A stretch of DNA of 64,000 bases from Rhipicephalus microplus (taxonomy: Eukaryota > Arthropoda > Arachnida > Ixodida > Ixodidae): contig NC_134710.1 of the NCBI RefSeq assembly GCF_043290135.1, positions 459,645,376 to 459,709,375 on the forward strand, read 5' to 3'. Shown one piece after another: positions 45,080 to 58,189 of the stretch (its first letter is position 1; each line of letters begins with the position of its first letter). The position numbers were made by a program, and so were the translations under genes. Under the pieces are notes generated by a model. The model saw nothing but the letters and a program-made list of their open reading frames with translations. It made no database searches and was not told the origin of the DNA.

Positions 45080-45720
45080 TTGCTATTTGATCTCTCTTTT
45101 TGCCGGTAATCTGAGCCTGCGCACAACGTGGCCCACACGAGAATGACTTGGCATGCGCGGTAAGATGCGCGTCATCACTCTTACCAATACTATCAGCTCG
45201 CTCCTTGAGGCGGTCGTTCATACACCAGCACGTCTGTCCAATGTGGACTTGCCGCAGTTTAGGGAAGTTTCATATACAACAGCTTCGGCACAACGCCTGG
45301 AAGGTTTCCCGTGACTTATTTGGCACCCTCGCTGCTTAGCACGAGAGATTTGTCGGCAAGAGGGCGCCAGTTTTTTCGGAGCCGAAAACACAACAGTATT
45401 TGTAAGCCAAGTGGCCACCTTCTTGAGGTTATGGCTCAACTTGTGCAAACGCTGCACCACCTGTGGTTTAGCGCGCTCCAGTTCTCTCGAGTGCTCTTCC
45501 CGATTACTGATGTTCAGCTTCCGTAGCAAAGATTCGGCAACGGCAGGCAGGACCGCCCGAGGGAAGCCAGCCTTTTCGAGTCTGCTGATCTGATTACAAA
45601 GGCTAGTCTGAATAACGTGCGGACACAATCTGCGCAGTGCGGACTGAAGGCAATGCAGAGCAATATTACGTTTTACAATCTTGAAATGCGCGGAATCATA
45701 TGGCAAAAGCTCTTTCTTTA

Positions 45721-45959
45721 GCCCCGCCGCGGTGGTCTAGTGGCTAAGGTACTCGGCTTCTGACCCGCAGGTCGCGGGATCAAATCCTGGCTACGGTGGC
45801 TGCACAGTTTCCGATGGAGGCGAAAATACTGTCGGCCCGTGTGCTCAGAATTGGGTGCACGTTAAAACCCCAGGTGGTCAAATTTTCCGAAACTCTTCAC
45901 TACGGCGTCTTTCATAATCATATGGTGGTTTTGGGACATTAAACTCCACATATCAATCA
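45721..45959 (+). mobile_element. Full-length Ruka-type SINE inserted in the Penelope-like element
   Basis: GCCCCGCCGCGGTGGTCTAG...GGTCGCGGGATCAAATCC...CACATATCAATCAT. Flanked by AAAAGCTCTTT (45705-45715) and AAAAGTTCTTT (45961-45971), a target duplication with one change. The host frame repeats KELL on each side. Confidence 0.93.
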
Positions 45960-46190
45960 TAAAAGTTCTTTACTGCGAGGCATGTAAGCGCAACAGACTT
46001 GATTGGCTTTCACGGCAAGGTTAATGTCTAAAAACTGCAAAACATTGTCAGTAGGAAGCTGATGAAAGAAAATTAGTTCTTTGGCACTTGTCTTAAAATA
46101 TCTAGATTTATTTCCACCATTTCATGGTAGGGCACAGGGCACGTCTTGTATAAAACAATGCAATGAGTTGGCAACACGTTGTAGTCCTAG

Positions 46191-49100
46191 GTCAATAGCT
46201 GATAAAGAGATAATACATAAAATTGGTGTTACACTGAACATGACGCAAATGTCTTTGTGTTGGCAATAAATGCTAATAAATGCAGCTAAATGCTTCCCAA
46301 GAAACTAAATTACTTTTGAGGTACGCTTCCATATAGTAATGAAAGTGGTTCCCGACATTTCAGCACACGCCACAAAATCAGTCTCACCGCTTTCTTCAGT
46401 GCACGAGTTATCAGCAGCAAAGAGCTGAGGGCGTTAGCTGAATGAAAAAATATCATACACATCGGTAGGACAAAAGATAACCCGTGTTATCATTGCGGGG
46501 AAAGAACTCGACAACTTCAGCAGAATTTCTCATCAGAAAAGTGTTGCTCGAAAACAAGGCACTTGAGTGACATTACCAAAAAACCAATTATTGACACCAT
46601 GTTGCCATTCGTCCCGCTCACTATTTATCGTTCTGAAGAGAATATCCATTTTGTGCGTCTTAGAAGCGTTAAAAAGCTATTATACCATCCGCTTTGGACT
46701 TGGAAATGTGCTTGGACAAACTTTCAGCGCTTACTCCGTCACAAAGTTTGCTTTCATTCTTCTTCACTTTCGCCAGGCTCACTTTTACACTCTTGACACT
46801 TTTATTATCAACCTGTAAGGATTTTTCATTAAAAACAGATGTAGGCTGAATAAGAAACCCCAATTAGGTGCAAAGTAATTATTTCTGATAAAAAGACACT
46901 ACACAATTAAATGTGCGCACGTGGTGTTCAGTTTCTGTTCTTGGAGCACATCTCTAAAGACAGTCAGCCCCGTCCAGCAAACACCACTCACATTGTTTCA
47001 ACGAAGCTTTGCCTGCAGCTCCTCGGTTCAGCGCTAGCAGCTTAACTCCAAACTTCAGATCTCTGTTGAAAAGACGCTTCAGACAAAGGCGTGTTGCACA
47101 TGATCTTCACACTCCCGGTACGGAAGGTTTTTTGCTTAAATGTTGCATTATAGCGTTTCAATCTGAGTTGTCCCTATTTAATGAACTACTCACGTGATGA
47201 CATGTCTGTTTTAACTCTTCCACGCCACTGCTCATGTGTGGAAGTTTACATGTGTTCAAGCTTGCGCTGGTGATAAACAGTTCGTAGTTTGGTGCTTGCC
47301 TCTCTCTTTCTGCTCCATCTGTCATGTTTTGATAGCTTTGAGCCAGTTAAAACATTTTCGGCAAACTGAAGCACCAGTTCGCCTAAAAACAAGTTATTCG
47401 AGTGCGCAGATCGTTTTTCGTTGACACTACAACGCATTGTTGTTTCTTGTGCTCCCCCCCCCCCCTTTTTTTTTTGTTTTTGCTGTGGTAGGATGCTTCA
47501 CTAAATTGATCGGGAGTAATCTGTGTATGCCTCTGCAAAACTTTCCTATTCAGTACGACCCATTAAAAATAAATAACTAAATGTGTAAATGAATAAACGA
47601 AGGAAATGTAATGTACAACCCTCATGCAGGAAACCTCTCTTTCTTCGAACACTCACGTACCAATTTGCAGCATTGGGCTCTATAAGCGAGATACACGATG
47701 ACGGGGAGACTCGAAACATCGAGCCTAGAACAAAACGCGCACAAGGTGCCGTCCCCACCCACCATCGTGCAGTGTGCGCTCGCACCTTGGGAGAGAGGAA
47801 AGTATGCACAGCCACCACTACACGCAACCGACAAGAGGGACCACCCGCTGAGCGCGGCTACAGCGGTGCGGCATAAAGCGCGCGTGCGGCCAACGCGCGG
47901 AGACACATGTCACGAGGCCGGCGATGCGTGTGCGGCCTCAGAACACCGATAGCCGCCGCTTTTGGCACTGTCCCGACGCTGCTAACCCTCTACTACGCAC
48001 CGGCTGACGCACGATTGGAAAAAGAAAACATGAGGATGTGATTTAAGCGAATCGCTCACCGCAGAACAAGCATGCACGGGCAATATCTCCACGTAACACA
48101 GTGGCATACGCATCGTACAACGCGATAGAATGCGTGCGCCCTTGGATGCTGTGTTGTTCGCTTTACGTTTTTTCTCTTGGCTATTTTAAGCTCCCTCTGG
48201 CGTGCGGAAAAAGTTGTGGGCCGTATTATGCGTTGCATATTCAGAGGACAAAAATGACCAGGATATTCGTTTTGTGAAGATGCTTTTTAGTATAAGAACG
48301 CATGCAGTATCCAGTTACGCGTTGGATTCTGTAGCAGTTTTAGATGCCTAGACAATTATCTGTTAAATAGGAAGCATTAGCTTTGGAATTTCGCATCGCA
48401 CTTATGCTCTTCACCATTAATCCATCCGAACGCGATCTCCCAAGCAAGCATACTCTTTGAAGGCAAGGTGGTATCAAACTTCTGGTTTAAGCATTCTTTG
48501 TTGTAAATGTTTTTTACTGCTGCAAGATAAACGCTACGATAGTCGTGAGTCATCCCTAATTATTTTTCTATCCACCTATTTATCGAAGGACTCTCGCTTT
48601 TTGTTTCCGGGCATTGAGTGGGACAGTAACATCACTGTGTAGAAAGCTTGAGTGCATGGGCCCAAAAAGCTGTGATGCTCGCAGTACTGCATCGTCTGCT
48701 CTCGCACAGTCAAACATCGCAACCGTCGGGATGCCTCAAAAGCCGTCGGGATGCCTTCAATACTCGCTAAAGTTATATAATAGACAGTATGACATACGGA
48801 ATTCCGGCGTGCGCAGAGATTCTTGCTGTCTACTGGATTACCGGATGATCGCACAGATATCTTGTGACGCTTCGTTGAACTACAATTGGAGGTGCGTTTC
48901 TAGTGATTTTTTTCGATGAGTTGAAAAAAAAGTCTTCAAAAAGGCAACGCAATCGGAACTATGCCAATGCTTTGAACTTACAGCCATATAAAGGTGGAAT
49001 ATATTAATTTTTGCAACAATACTTCTGTGCTTAACTGGTTGATCTTAACGCCGCCAGGTAGCTCCACTTACATGGTCTCAGGTTTCCGGCTAAGGCAACC

Positions 49101-50857
49101 TAGTATAATAAAGAAAAAAAAGTCTGAAAACAAACATAAATACTCTAAGGTCTTATTCGTAGGTGCTCGTGACGATGCAAAACACTTTGCGAAATACTAG
49201 CCAGCTTGTCTACTTCGGCAACAAGGTTTAAAGGTGATGCACTCTCGGCTTCTATGTGCAGCGAATTCGCTTGCTGGTCATTGCAAGTTACTACAATATT
49301 GTATGACGTCACTAAACCTTTCGATACATTTCTGACACAGCAAGGTCAGTGTTGGTCGTGCTAGCAATGAGTCTCGATTCGGAGAATAAGAATTTAAGCC
49401 CACTTTAGAAGCAAACTAAAATATATTCTAAACGTTTGCTGAATCCAATACTTCGCCTTGAGGGCATTTGCATACAAAGTTATTAGCAAGCGTTTATAGT
49501 CTCGATATTTGGTGGCACCAACCCTTTTAAGACCAGCTGTCTGGTCAGGCATCGCTTGTACCTATTCTCCGGGTGGTTACCCGGCAGTGGTAAACCATAT
49601 TCCTGATTTTGTTGATAGCTGACTTGCACGCAATGTGTGGCCAACAGCCGTACTTGTTAGCTACAGCAATGAAACGTAGTTTCCCGCCAAACCAGAAACA
49701 GAGCTCACGAACTCAAATTTGTACTATATTGGAATGCACTCTGCGGTAGGGGCGGCACAACTGCTTGCGGCTGTTGGGTTTGTCGTGAGATAATCGAGGA
49801 CTTAGCTTTGATACGTTTATCCCGGATATAGCTTTCAACGCATGCCACTTTTCTACAGGCTGCTTTGTTTTTTGTTGTTTTTTGGGGGGAGGGGGGGGGG
49901 GGGCCTATAGTTTTTTTGGTCACAGCAGTCACTGAATTTTTGCCGCACTTTCATCGCAAAAATTTGCTGTGGAGGGCACATATCTTCCGCCTCTCACGGC
50001 CTCGATACACAAAAGAAGATCGAGAACGTGGGTTTCAAGACTAACTTCCTTAGCGAATTTTATGAGAAATATTTGGCCATGTTAGCCGCTCGCCTTCTTT
50101 GTGAAATAACATCGGAAAGAAAAAAAAACAGGTAAATAAGAGGACTTCAACATTGTACTCCTAGCACGAACACCCCAGTGGCACTGTAATATTTGCGTTC
50201 TACGTATTCGTGTTTTTACATTCAACGGACGCTTGTGTGTCTCCAAAGCCAAGCAACTCTTTCAATCGACCGCAGCGTCCGGCGCATCCTACAGCACATG
50301 TTTACACAGTGAAGCTTCTCGTAATGGATACGTGTACGCTTAATTTCGATATGTAGACACACGGCACATATAAACTGCTGAAAGGCAAGCTTACTTTGTT
50401 CCACAGTTTTTCGCGTAGGAGTTCGTTATTCACACACCTTATACACTTACTGTTATTCTACCTGAAAAGAAAACCGGTAAGCAGCCATATATTTTGTGAG
50501 TCTTCCGAAATGCAAAAGGCATAAAAACGAGCACTTTAGCAAAAAATTTTTTAAGCCTTAGTGAAGCCACTTTCATCAAATGTTACCTGTACTGGGCCAA
50601 CATAGCTGTTTAGCGATGCGCGTTGAACAACCGAGAGGACCTCACCTTCCGCCGTTGCATTACTTGCTAGTATCATGCACGCAGAAAAACAGTCTCTGCA
50701 TTACTTCTAACGAACCTATTTTACGCCGATCGCGTGCCGGCAAAGCCCCTCAGAGCCCAGCCTTCATTCAATCTCTGAGGTGAGGGCACGCAAGGGGTGC
50801 TCTAAACATTTCTTCTTAAGGGGACTCTTAGCTGGTATATAAACAACTGTAAAGCTA
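46191..50857. other. No recognisable gene
   Basis: About 4.7 kb. Noted inside are a C12/T10 run at 47454-47475, a GC-richer stretch at 47700-47950, a roughly 20-bp tandem repeat (CGTCGGGATGCCT) at 48727-48760, and a G-rich run at 49876-49902. Open frames up to about 100 codons show no recognised motif. Confidence 0.5.
49876..49902. repeat. G-rich homopolymer-like tract
   Basis: A T/G run ending in GGGGGGAGGGGGGGGGGGGG; likely length-variable. Confidence 0.85.
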
Positions 50858-50865
50858 ATAATATT

Positions 50866-50866
50866 G

Positions 50867-50931
<65 letters not shown>
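50866..50931. repeat. (TAA)n microsatellite
   Basis: About 66 bases of near-perfect TAA repeat directly at the tail side of the inverted SINE that follows, so it probably grew from that SINE's 3' tail. Confidence 0.97.
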
Positions 50932-50932
<1 letters not shown>

Positions 50933-50933
<1 letters not shown>

Positions 50934-51160
50934 CTGAGGCCTTACAGCCCGAAGTCACGATGTGGTTATTAGGAACGCTGCCGTAGATGACTCCGGACTT
51001 TTTTACCAGCTGATGTTTGTTAACACGCATTGACTTCGCAGAGTATAGAGGCCTATACCATTTTGCCTCCGTTGAAATGGGACCGCCCCGGCCGAGATTG
51101 ATCCCAAAACATTCGGATTAGCAGCCCAGCACCCTATCCATTGATCCACCAAGGTGGACA
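50933..51160 (-). repeat. SINE of a Ruka-related subfamily
   Basis: Inverse order: CAGCCCGAAGTCACGATG, GTTAACACGCATTGAC, CATTTTGCCTCCGTTGAAATG, GACCGCCCCGGCCGAGATTGATCCC, CAGCCCAGCACCCTATCC, ATTGATCCACCAAGGTGGA. It differs from the main family in its tRNA-like end and its TAA-type tail. Confidence 0.7.
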
Positions 51161-51359
51161 CAACTGCAAAATTAAAACTAGGCTTCACGTTTTCATTCAC
51201 CGATAATGCAGAGCCCCGAAAAGTGAATAGAACCTAAGGTCAGACTGAAAATTTGGCTCGCGGTATCCGATTTAAAAAGATTGCACCTGAACTTGCGTAA
51301 CAACTTCGAATTAAAGCAGCAAGAAACAGAGCTTTATACTACAAATAGGAATGTTATTA

Positions 51360-52680
51360 TTGTCGGACTCCGCAGGCGAGCGCCCGATCCCACTGTTTAC
51401 CCGTATAGTCTCGCCGCACAGTATGAGCGGCCCACTAAGGTGCACAATACGCCCCATAACGCCACCCGTGGATGCACTTTGTTATATGTCACCCTCCCGC
51501 CATGCAAAGGTCATGATCAATTTGGAGAGCCCAAAGATTTCAGGGATTGGCGTCTTCGGTACCGAATCTCGGCTGCGTATCAAGGAGCCCCTGTCTCGGA
51601 AGCAGCTAAAGTGTCTTGACACGCGTGGCACGATAACGACGCGTGCCAGTATCATGTTGCGAGTATTGCTTGAGCTAGCCGACACGCTGACGTGTGTGGG
51701 AACTGCTCAGCGTGACGGCTGGGATACGCACGGCGTCCGAGCTGTGGTGGCGGGACATCGCTGTCCCACGCCTTCGCGCAGTGCTATGGTGGAGCGCGGC
51801 CAGATTTGAACTGCAGACGACGATGTCCGGCACCCGCGTGGTCGAACACCACTAATTTCTTCGAGCTGCTCCACACAATACGTTGATTGGGCAGACACCT
51901 TAACTTGCAAGTATCTCATGAACCACCAGAGCACTGGAGTTCCTTCTGGCCGGACAGACGGCGCGTGGAATCCAAAAACTGCCTCGTAAAGGAGGCGCGA
52001 CCGAGACCGAAGGGGTCACGAAGGGCCGCACGCTGGCAGAACGCTCGCTGACGCTGCCGCGATTCGGACGGCACAGCACGCAACAACACTCGCCGGCCTC
52101 ACGCGCACATACGAGAAACTCTCGGCGGACGGCCGCCGCGGTGGTGCTGGCCCCCCGCGGCGGCAGCGTCCTGGCCGCCGACGCGGCATCGTTGGCGGCG
52201 GCGTACTCGTTGGTCCAGCGAAGAAGAGTCGAAGCGCCGCGGGGGATCGTCGGCCCAAACGTCGCGTGCGTGTCAAACGTGTCAAGTCCGGACGCGCCTC
52301 TCAAACTGCCCTGGGTGGGCCCGCCGCAGTGACATCTCGAGAACGGCGTCACCCGCTTTGCGACTCGGCGAGCGCACGGTGCCTCCGACGCTGCACGGTG
52401 GCACGATTGTCCGCGAGCGAACTGCAAGAAAAAAATAACACCGTGCAGGGACGGGAATCGCGATGTTGTCACGCCACAGCACCTGCTTGTACCACCCCGG
52501 TTCTACAGGCAAGGGACCACCGCACCGCATTTGCGTATGGCCAGACACGCCAGAGGTGGCGGCGAACAAAGTGCGGCAAACTGCGCGGTCCTGTATGGCA
52601 GTCGACGAGTCAGGCAGCCGCTCGTCGCTGTCGTCCACGTGCCACCTGGACATCGCTATTCGCATTTTTCGCTGCTAGTC
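51360..52680. promoter_or_regulatory. GC-rich block, possible CpG-rich promoter or first-exon region
   Basis: About 1.3 kb richer in G+C and CpG than its flanks, densest at 52010-52330 (GCGGCGGCAGCGTCC, GCGCCGCGGGGGATCG). Open frames run through it on both strands (51900-52472 minus, 52266-52712 plus) as expected for any GC-rich sequence. None has a recognised motif or a clear splice junction. It could be the promoter of a minus-strand gene such as the one with the LIM exon (speculative). Confidence 0.3.
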
Positions 52681-55173
52681 AGCCATACAGGTTTCTACCT
52701 GATATATATTAATATTTGAATGCCCAAGTTTCCGCATTTGTAGATGGGTAATTCTGAATGTAGTAATTTCTAAAGCTCAGCTCATTTAGGCGAACGGTGG
52801 GTAATGGAGTCCATAGTATTTAAAACATATATAAAACGCATTATGTAGGGCGTCGTTAAAGTGAACTCCATGCAGTGCTGTTTTACAAATCATGGTTGCG
52901 GCAGGAAATTCCTGATAGGTGTCAGCAAAGACAGTTTAAGCGATCGCTTAGAGGTGCTTTCGGAGGACGACGGGTTTGTGTGAACACCTCTGACTTGCGG
53001 TGCAGTTCAACACGCTGCAGTTCATTCACTGCCTCCCCTTCTGGTTAGTCCCTAGAGGTGCAAGGACAGGATCAGGCTTTATGCGCAAATCAGCGCGACA
53101 CATACTGAGCCTAATCCACTCATGTGAGCTTTGAGTGTTTGCGAACGAGATGTGCTTTCTGTCTATGTCAATGCCGGTTCTAATTACTGAAGACGAAAAA
53201 TTCTCATTCACTCCAGTCGTCAGCGTAAGCAGACGCTTATTGTTGATTCTTTGTTGATTGTTGATGGCAGGCTTGTGAGTGCACCTATGTTGGCACCCAC
53301 TGCCATTTCGCTGAACATCTCGGAGTAACCTTAACAAGTTAATGTGAGGTGACACGCCTAGATTCATCACTGCGAGAGGCATAGTTGGCAGTACCCTTCT
53401 CGAAGGCGCAAAAGCGTTTCGCTTCCTACTGGCGTCTCTACCACTAGCCCAACGCACTCATGACTGTGTCGCACACAGCCGCTTCGAAGCGCCAACCCTT
53501 TTCGATAGCGGCACCATCACTATTATAATAAAGCTCCTGAACTTTCGTAAAGTAGCGCAAAGCTTTAAAGAGAAGCCGCCTAGCCAAAGGTTCTTTCTTT
53601 TTTCATCCTCTGCCAGCAATTTTGAAGCTGACACCGTACTACTGTAGGCCGACTGGCATTAAAGTGGGACCACGTGCAGCGTTCGTTAGTTCACAATACC
53701 ATGGCCATTAAATTAGAATGTGCTTTTTGATACAGCGGTCGCAACATCGCTATCTGTATTTCAGATGTGTCCACACACTCTTGATGAGCTCATGTGTTGA
53801 TGTATACGTGGTTAGAGTGTACTAGAACAGGTAACTTCTCGTCAAAAGCTTCGAAGGGTAAAGCTCCAACAGGGTCAAGCTGCTTGTGGCGCTGCGATTG
53901 GTATATAGTCTGCAATGTGTCGTGGTTTAAACGCTGCGTGTGACTCCACCAGAGAGTTGCAATCGTCGAATGCCCGCTTTTTAAAAGCCGTGGTTCCAAT
54001 CGCAGTTGTAGATAGTAGGCTTTTATAGACTTAATGTGAGTCTCCAACTGCGATGAAACAGAAATTCACGAAACAGAAAAACATTCCAAGGGTACTGCAC
54101 CATTTACTGATGAATGCCAGTGAAACGTCACACGAGAGCTGAGTATCGTTCAGTCGTAGCGCACTGGAGTGGTTCTAGGTTTTAATACATGGAGCCCTAC
54201 GGGGAGCTTTTTTTCTAGAGTCAGTACATTAACTCTGTGGTGTTCGAGGGCAGTGATTTACTGAGCACGCGTGCACACTGCGCGCATGCACCGCGGCTCG
54301 ACTCGGCCTAATAGCAACCGCGGCAGCAGCGCTGCTTCTCACCATGCTATATTTTTTACGTTCTAAGCTACGTAGAATGGAGAGCAGCTAGATCATAATA
54401 TTGAATAAGTTCGAGGACTGTCAAGTATGACAGCATCAAACTACGCGACTGCCTACAGCAGAGGGATTGACTCGATATTCTATATTCCAGCTTCAAGGCT
54501 CTTCTGCTAGGCTGCGTGACATAACTGTTATTGTCACATTTAAGCAAGATTTAAAAATATAAATCTTAGTCACAACGTGAAAAGAATGCTGGAGTATGTC
54601 ACTGCATTTTGTGGTCTTTGCATTTTTAAGACGATATAATCACACATTTTGGCCTGTTGTCGGTCCCTTTTAACAACGACTCATTGCAGATTGCCGATTG
54701 CAGAGACCCTCTTTGGGCTTCATTTCCGCACACTGGTGCAGTGGCCATTACGAGCACTCCGTGATTATAGTACACTTGAACGCACTGAACGAAAAAGGGT
54801 CATTGATCGAGAGATCGGTTCTTTGTGTTAGACGAAATATAATCAGACTGACAGATAATGAGCGCAGCTTTGTCGGGTAGTTTCATGGGGACATTGACGC
54901 AATTGTGCTGCATGGACATTCTGTAGCCAAATACATTTTTAGTAAACAGACGCGGAATCGCTGTTCATTTCCATAGGCTGAACCCTGGGATGCACAGATT
55001 TAGGAAAGGCCAAATCCTCTGCGCGATATCATCCAGCACTAATGTAACATTATGAAGAAACACACCAAATCGGAAGGGAGAACTTGGAACCGAGATCAAC
55101 GACGAGGGTGTAAGAGTTGAATCTCTCATACCCTAGCTATATGTGAAGGTATAATCGATTAGCTGCGCACTGT
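52681..55173. other. No recognisable gene
   Basis: About 2.5 kb. A 143-codon minus-strand frame at 53026-53457 has no recognised domain. Confidence 0.5.
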
Positions 55174-55236
55174 AACATCATCATCATCATCATCATGATC
55201 ATCATCATGATCATCATTATTATTATCATCATCAGC
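55174..55236. repeat. (ATC)n LINE tail microsatellite
   Basis: ATCATCATC with GATC and TTATTA variants; it is the simple-repeat tail of the minus-strand RTE LINE. Confidence 0.9.
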
Positions 55237-56125
55237 CTGACTACGTCCACTGCAGGACAAAGGTCTCTCCCATGTTCCGCCAGTCAACTCGGTGCTGTGC
55301 TTGCTGCTGCCAATTTATACCCGCAAACTGTCTCCCGCTAACCCGCTTGCCTACTCTAGGAATCCAGTTAGTTACCCTTAATGACCAGCGGTTATCCTGT
55401 CTACGCGCTACAAGCCCGGCCCATGTCCATTTCCTGTTCTTGATTTCAGCTCTGATATCCTTAACCCCGGTTTGTTCCCTAATCCACTCAGCTCTCTTCT
55501 TGTCTCTTAAGGTTACACCTACCATTTTGCTTTACATTGCTCGCTGTGTCGTCCTCAATTTAAGCTGAACTCTCTTTATAAGTCTCCAGGCTTCTGCTCC
55601 ATAGCTAAGTACCGGCAAGAGGCAGTTGTTATATACCTTCCTCTTGAGGGATAGGGGCAATCTACCTGTCATGATTTGAGAGTGCTTGCCAAATGTCCTC
55701 CACCCCATATTTAATTTTTTAGAAACTTCAATCTCGTGGTTCGGCTCCTCGCTTATTACCTGCCCTAAGTAGACGTAGTCTTTTACAACTTCAAGTGCAC
55801 TATTACCTATCTCGAAGCGCTGCTCTCTTTCGAGGTTGTTGTACATTACTTTCGTATCCTGTAGATTATTTTTAAGACCCACCTTTCTGCTCTCCTAGTC
55901 TAACTCCGTAATCATGAGTTGCAATTCGTCCTCTGAGTTACCCAGCAATGCAATGTCATTGGCGAAGCGCAGGTTACTAAGGTACTCTCCATTAACTCTT
56001 ATGCCTGTTTCAATTATAGTCCTCTGAAAACCTCCTGTAAGCACGCGGTAAATAGCATTGGGGAGATTGTATCCCCCTGCTATACACCTTTCTTGATTCG
56101 TATTCTGTTGCTTTCTTTATGAAAT
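55174..56125 (-). mobile_element. 5'-truncated RTE-type LINE with (ATG)n tail
   Basis: The 3' tail is the ATC/ATG repeat at 55174-55236. Going upstream on the minus strand are the C-terminal VTLRDKKRAEWIREQTGVKDI, NRKWTWAGLVARR, DNRWSLRVTNWIPR (to 55525), and the thumb region YNNLEREQRFEIGNSALEVVKDYVYLGQVI, KLNMGWRTFGKH, RKVYNNCLLPVLSYGAEAW (55532-55882). The catalytic-region remnant (ALLGNSED near 55935, LRFAND near 55965; the usual FADD reads FAND) follows up to about 56125. It carries the roughly 280 bases absent from the copy at 5847-6888. Frameshifts near 55530 and 55885 make it inactive. Confidence 0.8.
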
Positions 56126-56615
56126 TGTACGTATCTCGCATTACATGGAGCACGTCGTCACTTCTCTTGCAAAGCCGCAGCCACGTCTGAGTACAGCGCT
56201 CGATCAGCCGGTTTTTGCTCTGCGGGCCGAAACCTGGAGGTATACTTTCGGGCTCTGAAGTGGTGTATCATGAGTATATATACACAGCCTAGTTGTGAGG
56301 CTGACCACATCAGAGCCTCATACTGCCCCAAGGTTTCACCCCGCAGAGCAAGAACCAGCTGTTCACGTGATCTACACAAATGTGGCCACGACTGTACGTT
56401 GCAGCAAAGCTTCTGCGCGAACTATATTTTTTTTTTCAACAATGCATCGTCAAGACAGTAAGTTGGGCCACTCGCCCAAAGTTCTTTATGATGAAACAGT
56501 GCGTTACGGAACGAAACACGAGCGAGTGCCTGCAGGACTTGCGCATGGTGAAGTTTTATGCACTTAACTTTATGCGTGCCGACTGGCTATGATTCGTGGC
56601 TCCACCAGCTGTCCG

Positions 56616-56782
56616 ACGCAGTAGTGGAGGGCTCCGGAAACTTCGACAACCCGGTGTTCTGTAACGCGCACCTATACGTATATGTACACGGACCTCAAAC
56701 ATTTTCTTTCCCGTCAAAAATGCGACCGCCGTGGCCGGGATTTGATCCCATGAACTGCGGGTCACCAGTCCAGCACCAATAA
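56616..56782 (-). repeat. SINE fragment, diverged subfamily
   Basis: GTAGTGGAGGGCTCCGGAAACTTCGAC, GTAACGCGCACCT, AAAATGCGACCGCCGTGGCCGGGATTTGATCCC, then CTGCGGGTCACCAGTCCAGCACC; the tail third is missing. Confidence 0.7.
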
Positions 56783-57117
56783 CTTCAGGCAAGGCTTAAA
56801 AAGAACGTGAAATTTTTGCTGACGTAAGTGTCTTTTTTATGTAATTACTGAAAGTGCGAAGCGCTTCCTCGTTAGTTTGCAGCGAAAGCAATAATTACCG
56901 TCGCCATCATTTCGTCCTATATTCTTAAAAATGAGATCGTCATCAGGATTTCATTTGATTTATTTCTCTATTCAGTCCCCCTTCCAGCCACATGACCTGT
57001 GGCTCTAACACTACCAGCACGCAGGCTACAACATTTTATTTCAAGCTGACCTTTCAGCTCTTACAAAAAATCACTCCCTCTCGTTGTGTTAGTCTCGGTG
57101 TTGAAATTTTAGGGTAA

Positions 57118-57296
<179 letters not shown>

Positions 57297-57319
57297 GCAC
57301 TAGCTTTATATCGAGTGAT

Positions 57320-57568
57320 TTATTTTCGCTCGGTGACGAGCAGCCCGTTTCGAGCTAGGAACGCGCAATCGAAAGCGTCGCCAGAATGCTGCCAGTGCAC
57401 GGTGTCATACTCTGCCAAGCTGAGCACCACCTCTCCACGGCAACCACTATGCGCGTGGATGGACCGCCTGTCTCGGCTGCCCCGACACTTCTCGGTGGTC
57501 AAGACGGCGGCCAATCGTTCCTGTCTGTCGGCACGTAGCCGGTTGGCGTCGCACCGCGCATGGGCAAC
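57320..57568 (-). other. GC-rich open frame of uncertain status
   Basis: A minus-strand frame of 82 codons is open between stops, with a natural-looking composition ([39 protein letters not shown]) and ends shortly before the TA tract. No domain was recognised and no clear acceptor site seen. The other frames are also open, as in much GC-rich DNA, so chance is quite possible. Confidence 0.2.
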
Positions 57569-58189
57569 TCATCGGCGCGTCGTTTGCCAGGCGGGCTTCG
57601 ATGCGTGACGCAGAGGCGCTGGTATACACTCTGGTCAGCATAGATGGCGCGCCAGTGCGTTGAACAGTAGGAAAACGCGCGTAGTGAACTGGTGATGCTG
57701 AGAAAAATATTAACACCTATTCATAGACTCGGGGAGAATGGCCAAACACCGAGAGGATGTAAGCAGTATTTAAAAATACCAGTCTATTCTACAAGTTTTT
57801 CAATGAACTCTAATGAATATTTCAATTAACAAATATAATTATGCCGGATCAACTTTGCTATTTACACCCGTAATAGGAGAAAAATATACGATATTAGAGA
57901 AGACCTCATCCCGAAAACTTATGGTTCAAGGATTCCAAAGTTCATTTATCTCTATTCAAAAACGAATTTCTCCACAGCACCGCATATGCCGCCGTACTTA
58001 TACAACCCAGCCAAAAAGGCCTGAAGAACAGCAGAAAAGGAAAATTTAAATGACGTGCCATTTGTGGCATCAGAATTTCGAGGGTTCCTTTCCTAATGTA
58101 GGTATAACCGCGGAAAGTAAGCACAAAATATTCTATTGTAACAGCGCTCTTACGAGGGATTACTGGTCATCTGCCAGCTTTTAATAGAA

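Larger units (their letters stand above)
44520..46190 (-). mobile_element. Penelope-like element C-terminal part with GIY-YIG endonuclease, two SINEs inserted
   Basis: Minus-strand reading: AKELIFFHQLPTDNVLQFLDINLAV near 46010-46080; MPRSKELL at 45961-45985; interrupted by a SINE; KELLPYDSAHFKIVKRNIALHCL near 45710 down to VVYETSLNCGK near 45265. A frameshift follows, then VHIGQT.WCMNDRLKE, which is the GIY-YIG-type endonuclease start. A second SINE follows, then DQIASTLLKAYHIR.NGSTCVSDTSIVLY near 44870-44940, the usual Penelope C-terminus. The RT core with its catalytic YxDD is not present (5' truncation near 46190). Down to about 44520 lies a probable 3' untranslated part, an approximate boundary. 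Confidence 0.75.

Noticed and set aside
51900..52472. 190-codon minus-strand frame as a candidate first exon of the LIM gene
   Set aside because: No donor site in the right phase was found and the frame has no recognisable N-terminal motif.
53026..53457. 143-codon minus-strand open frame
   Set aside because: No domain, no splice context and no codon pattern that stands out from the flanks.
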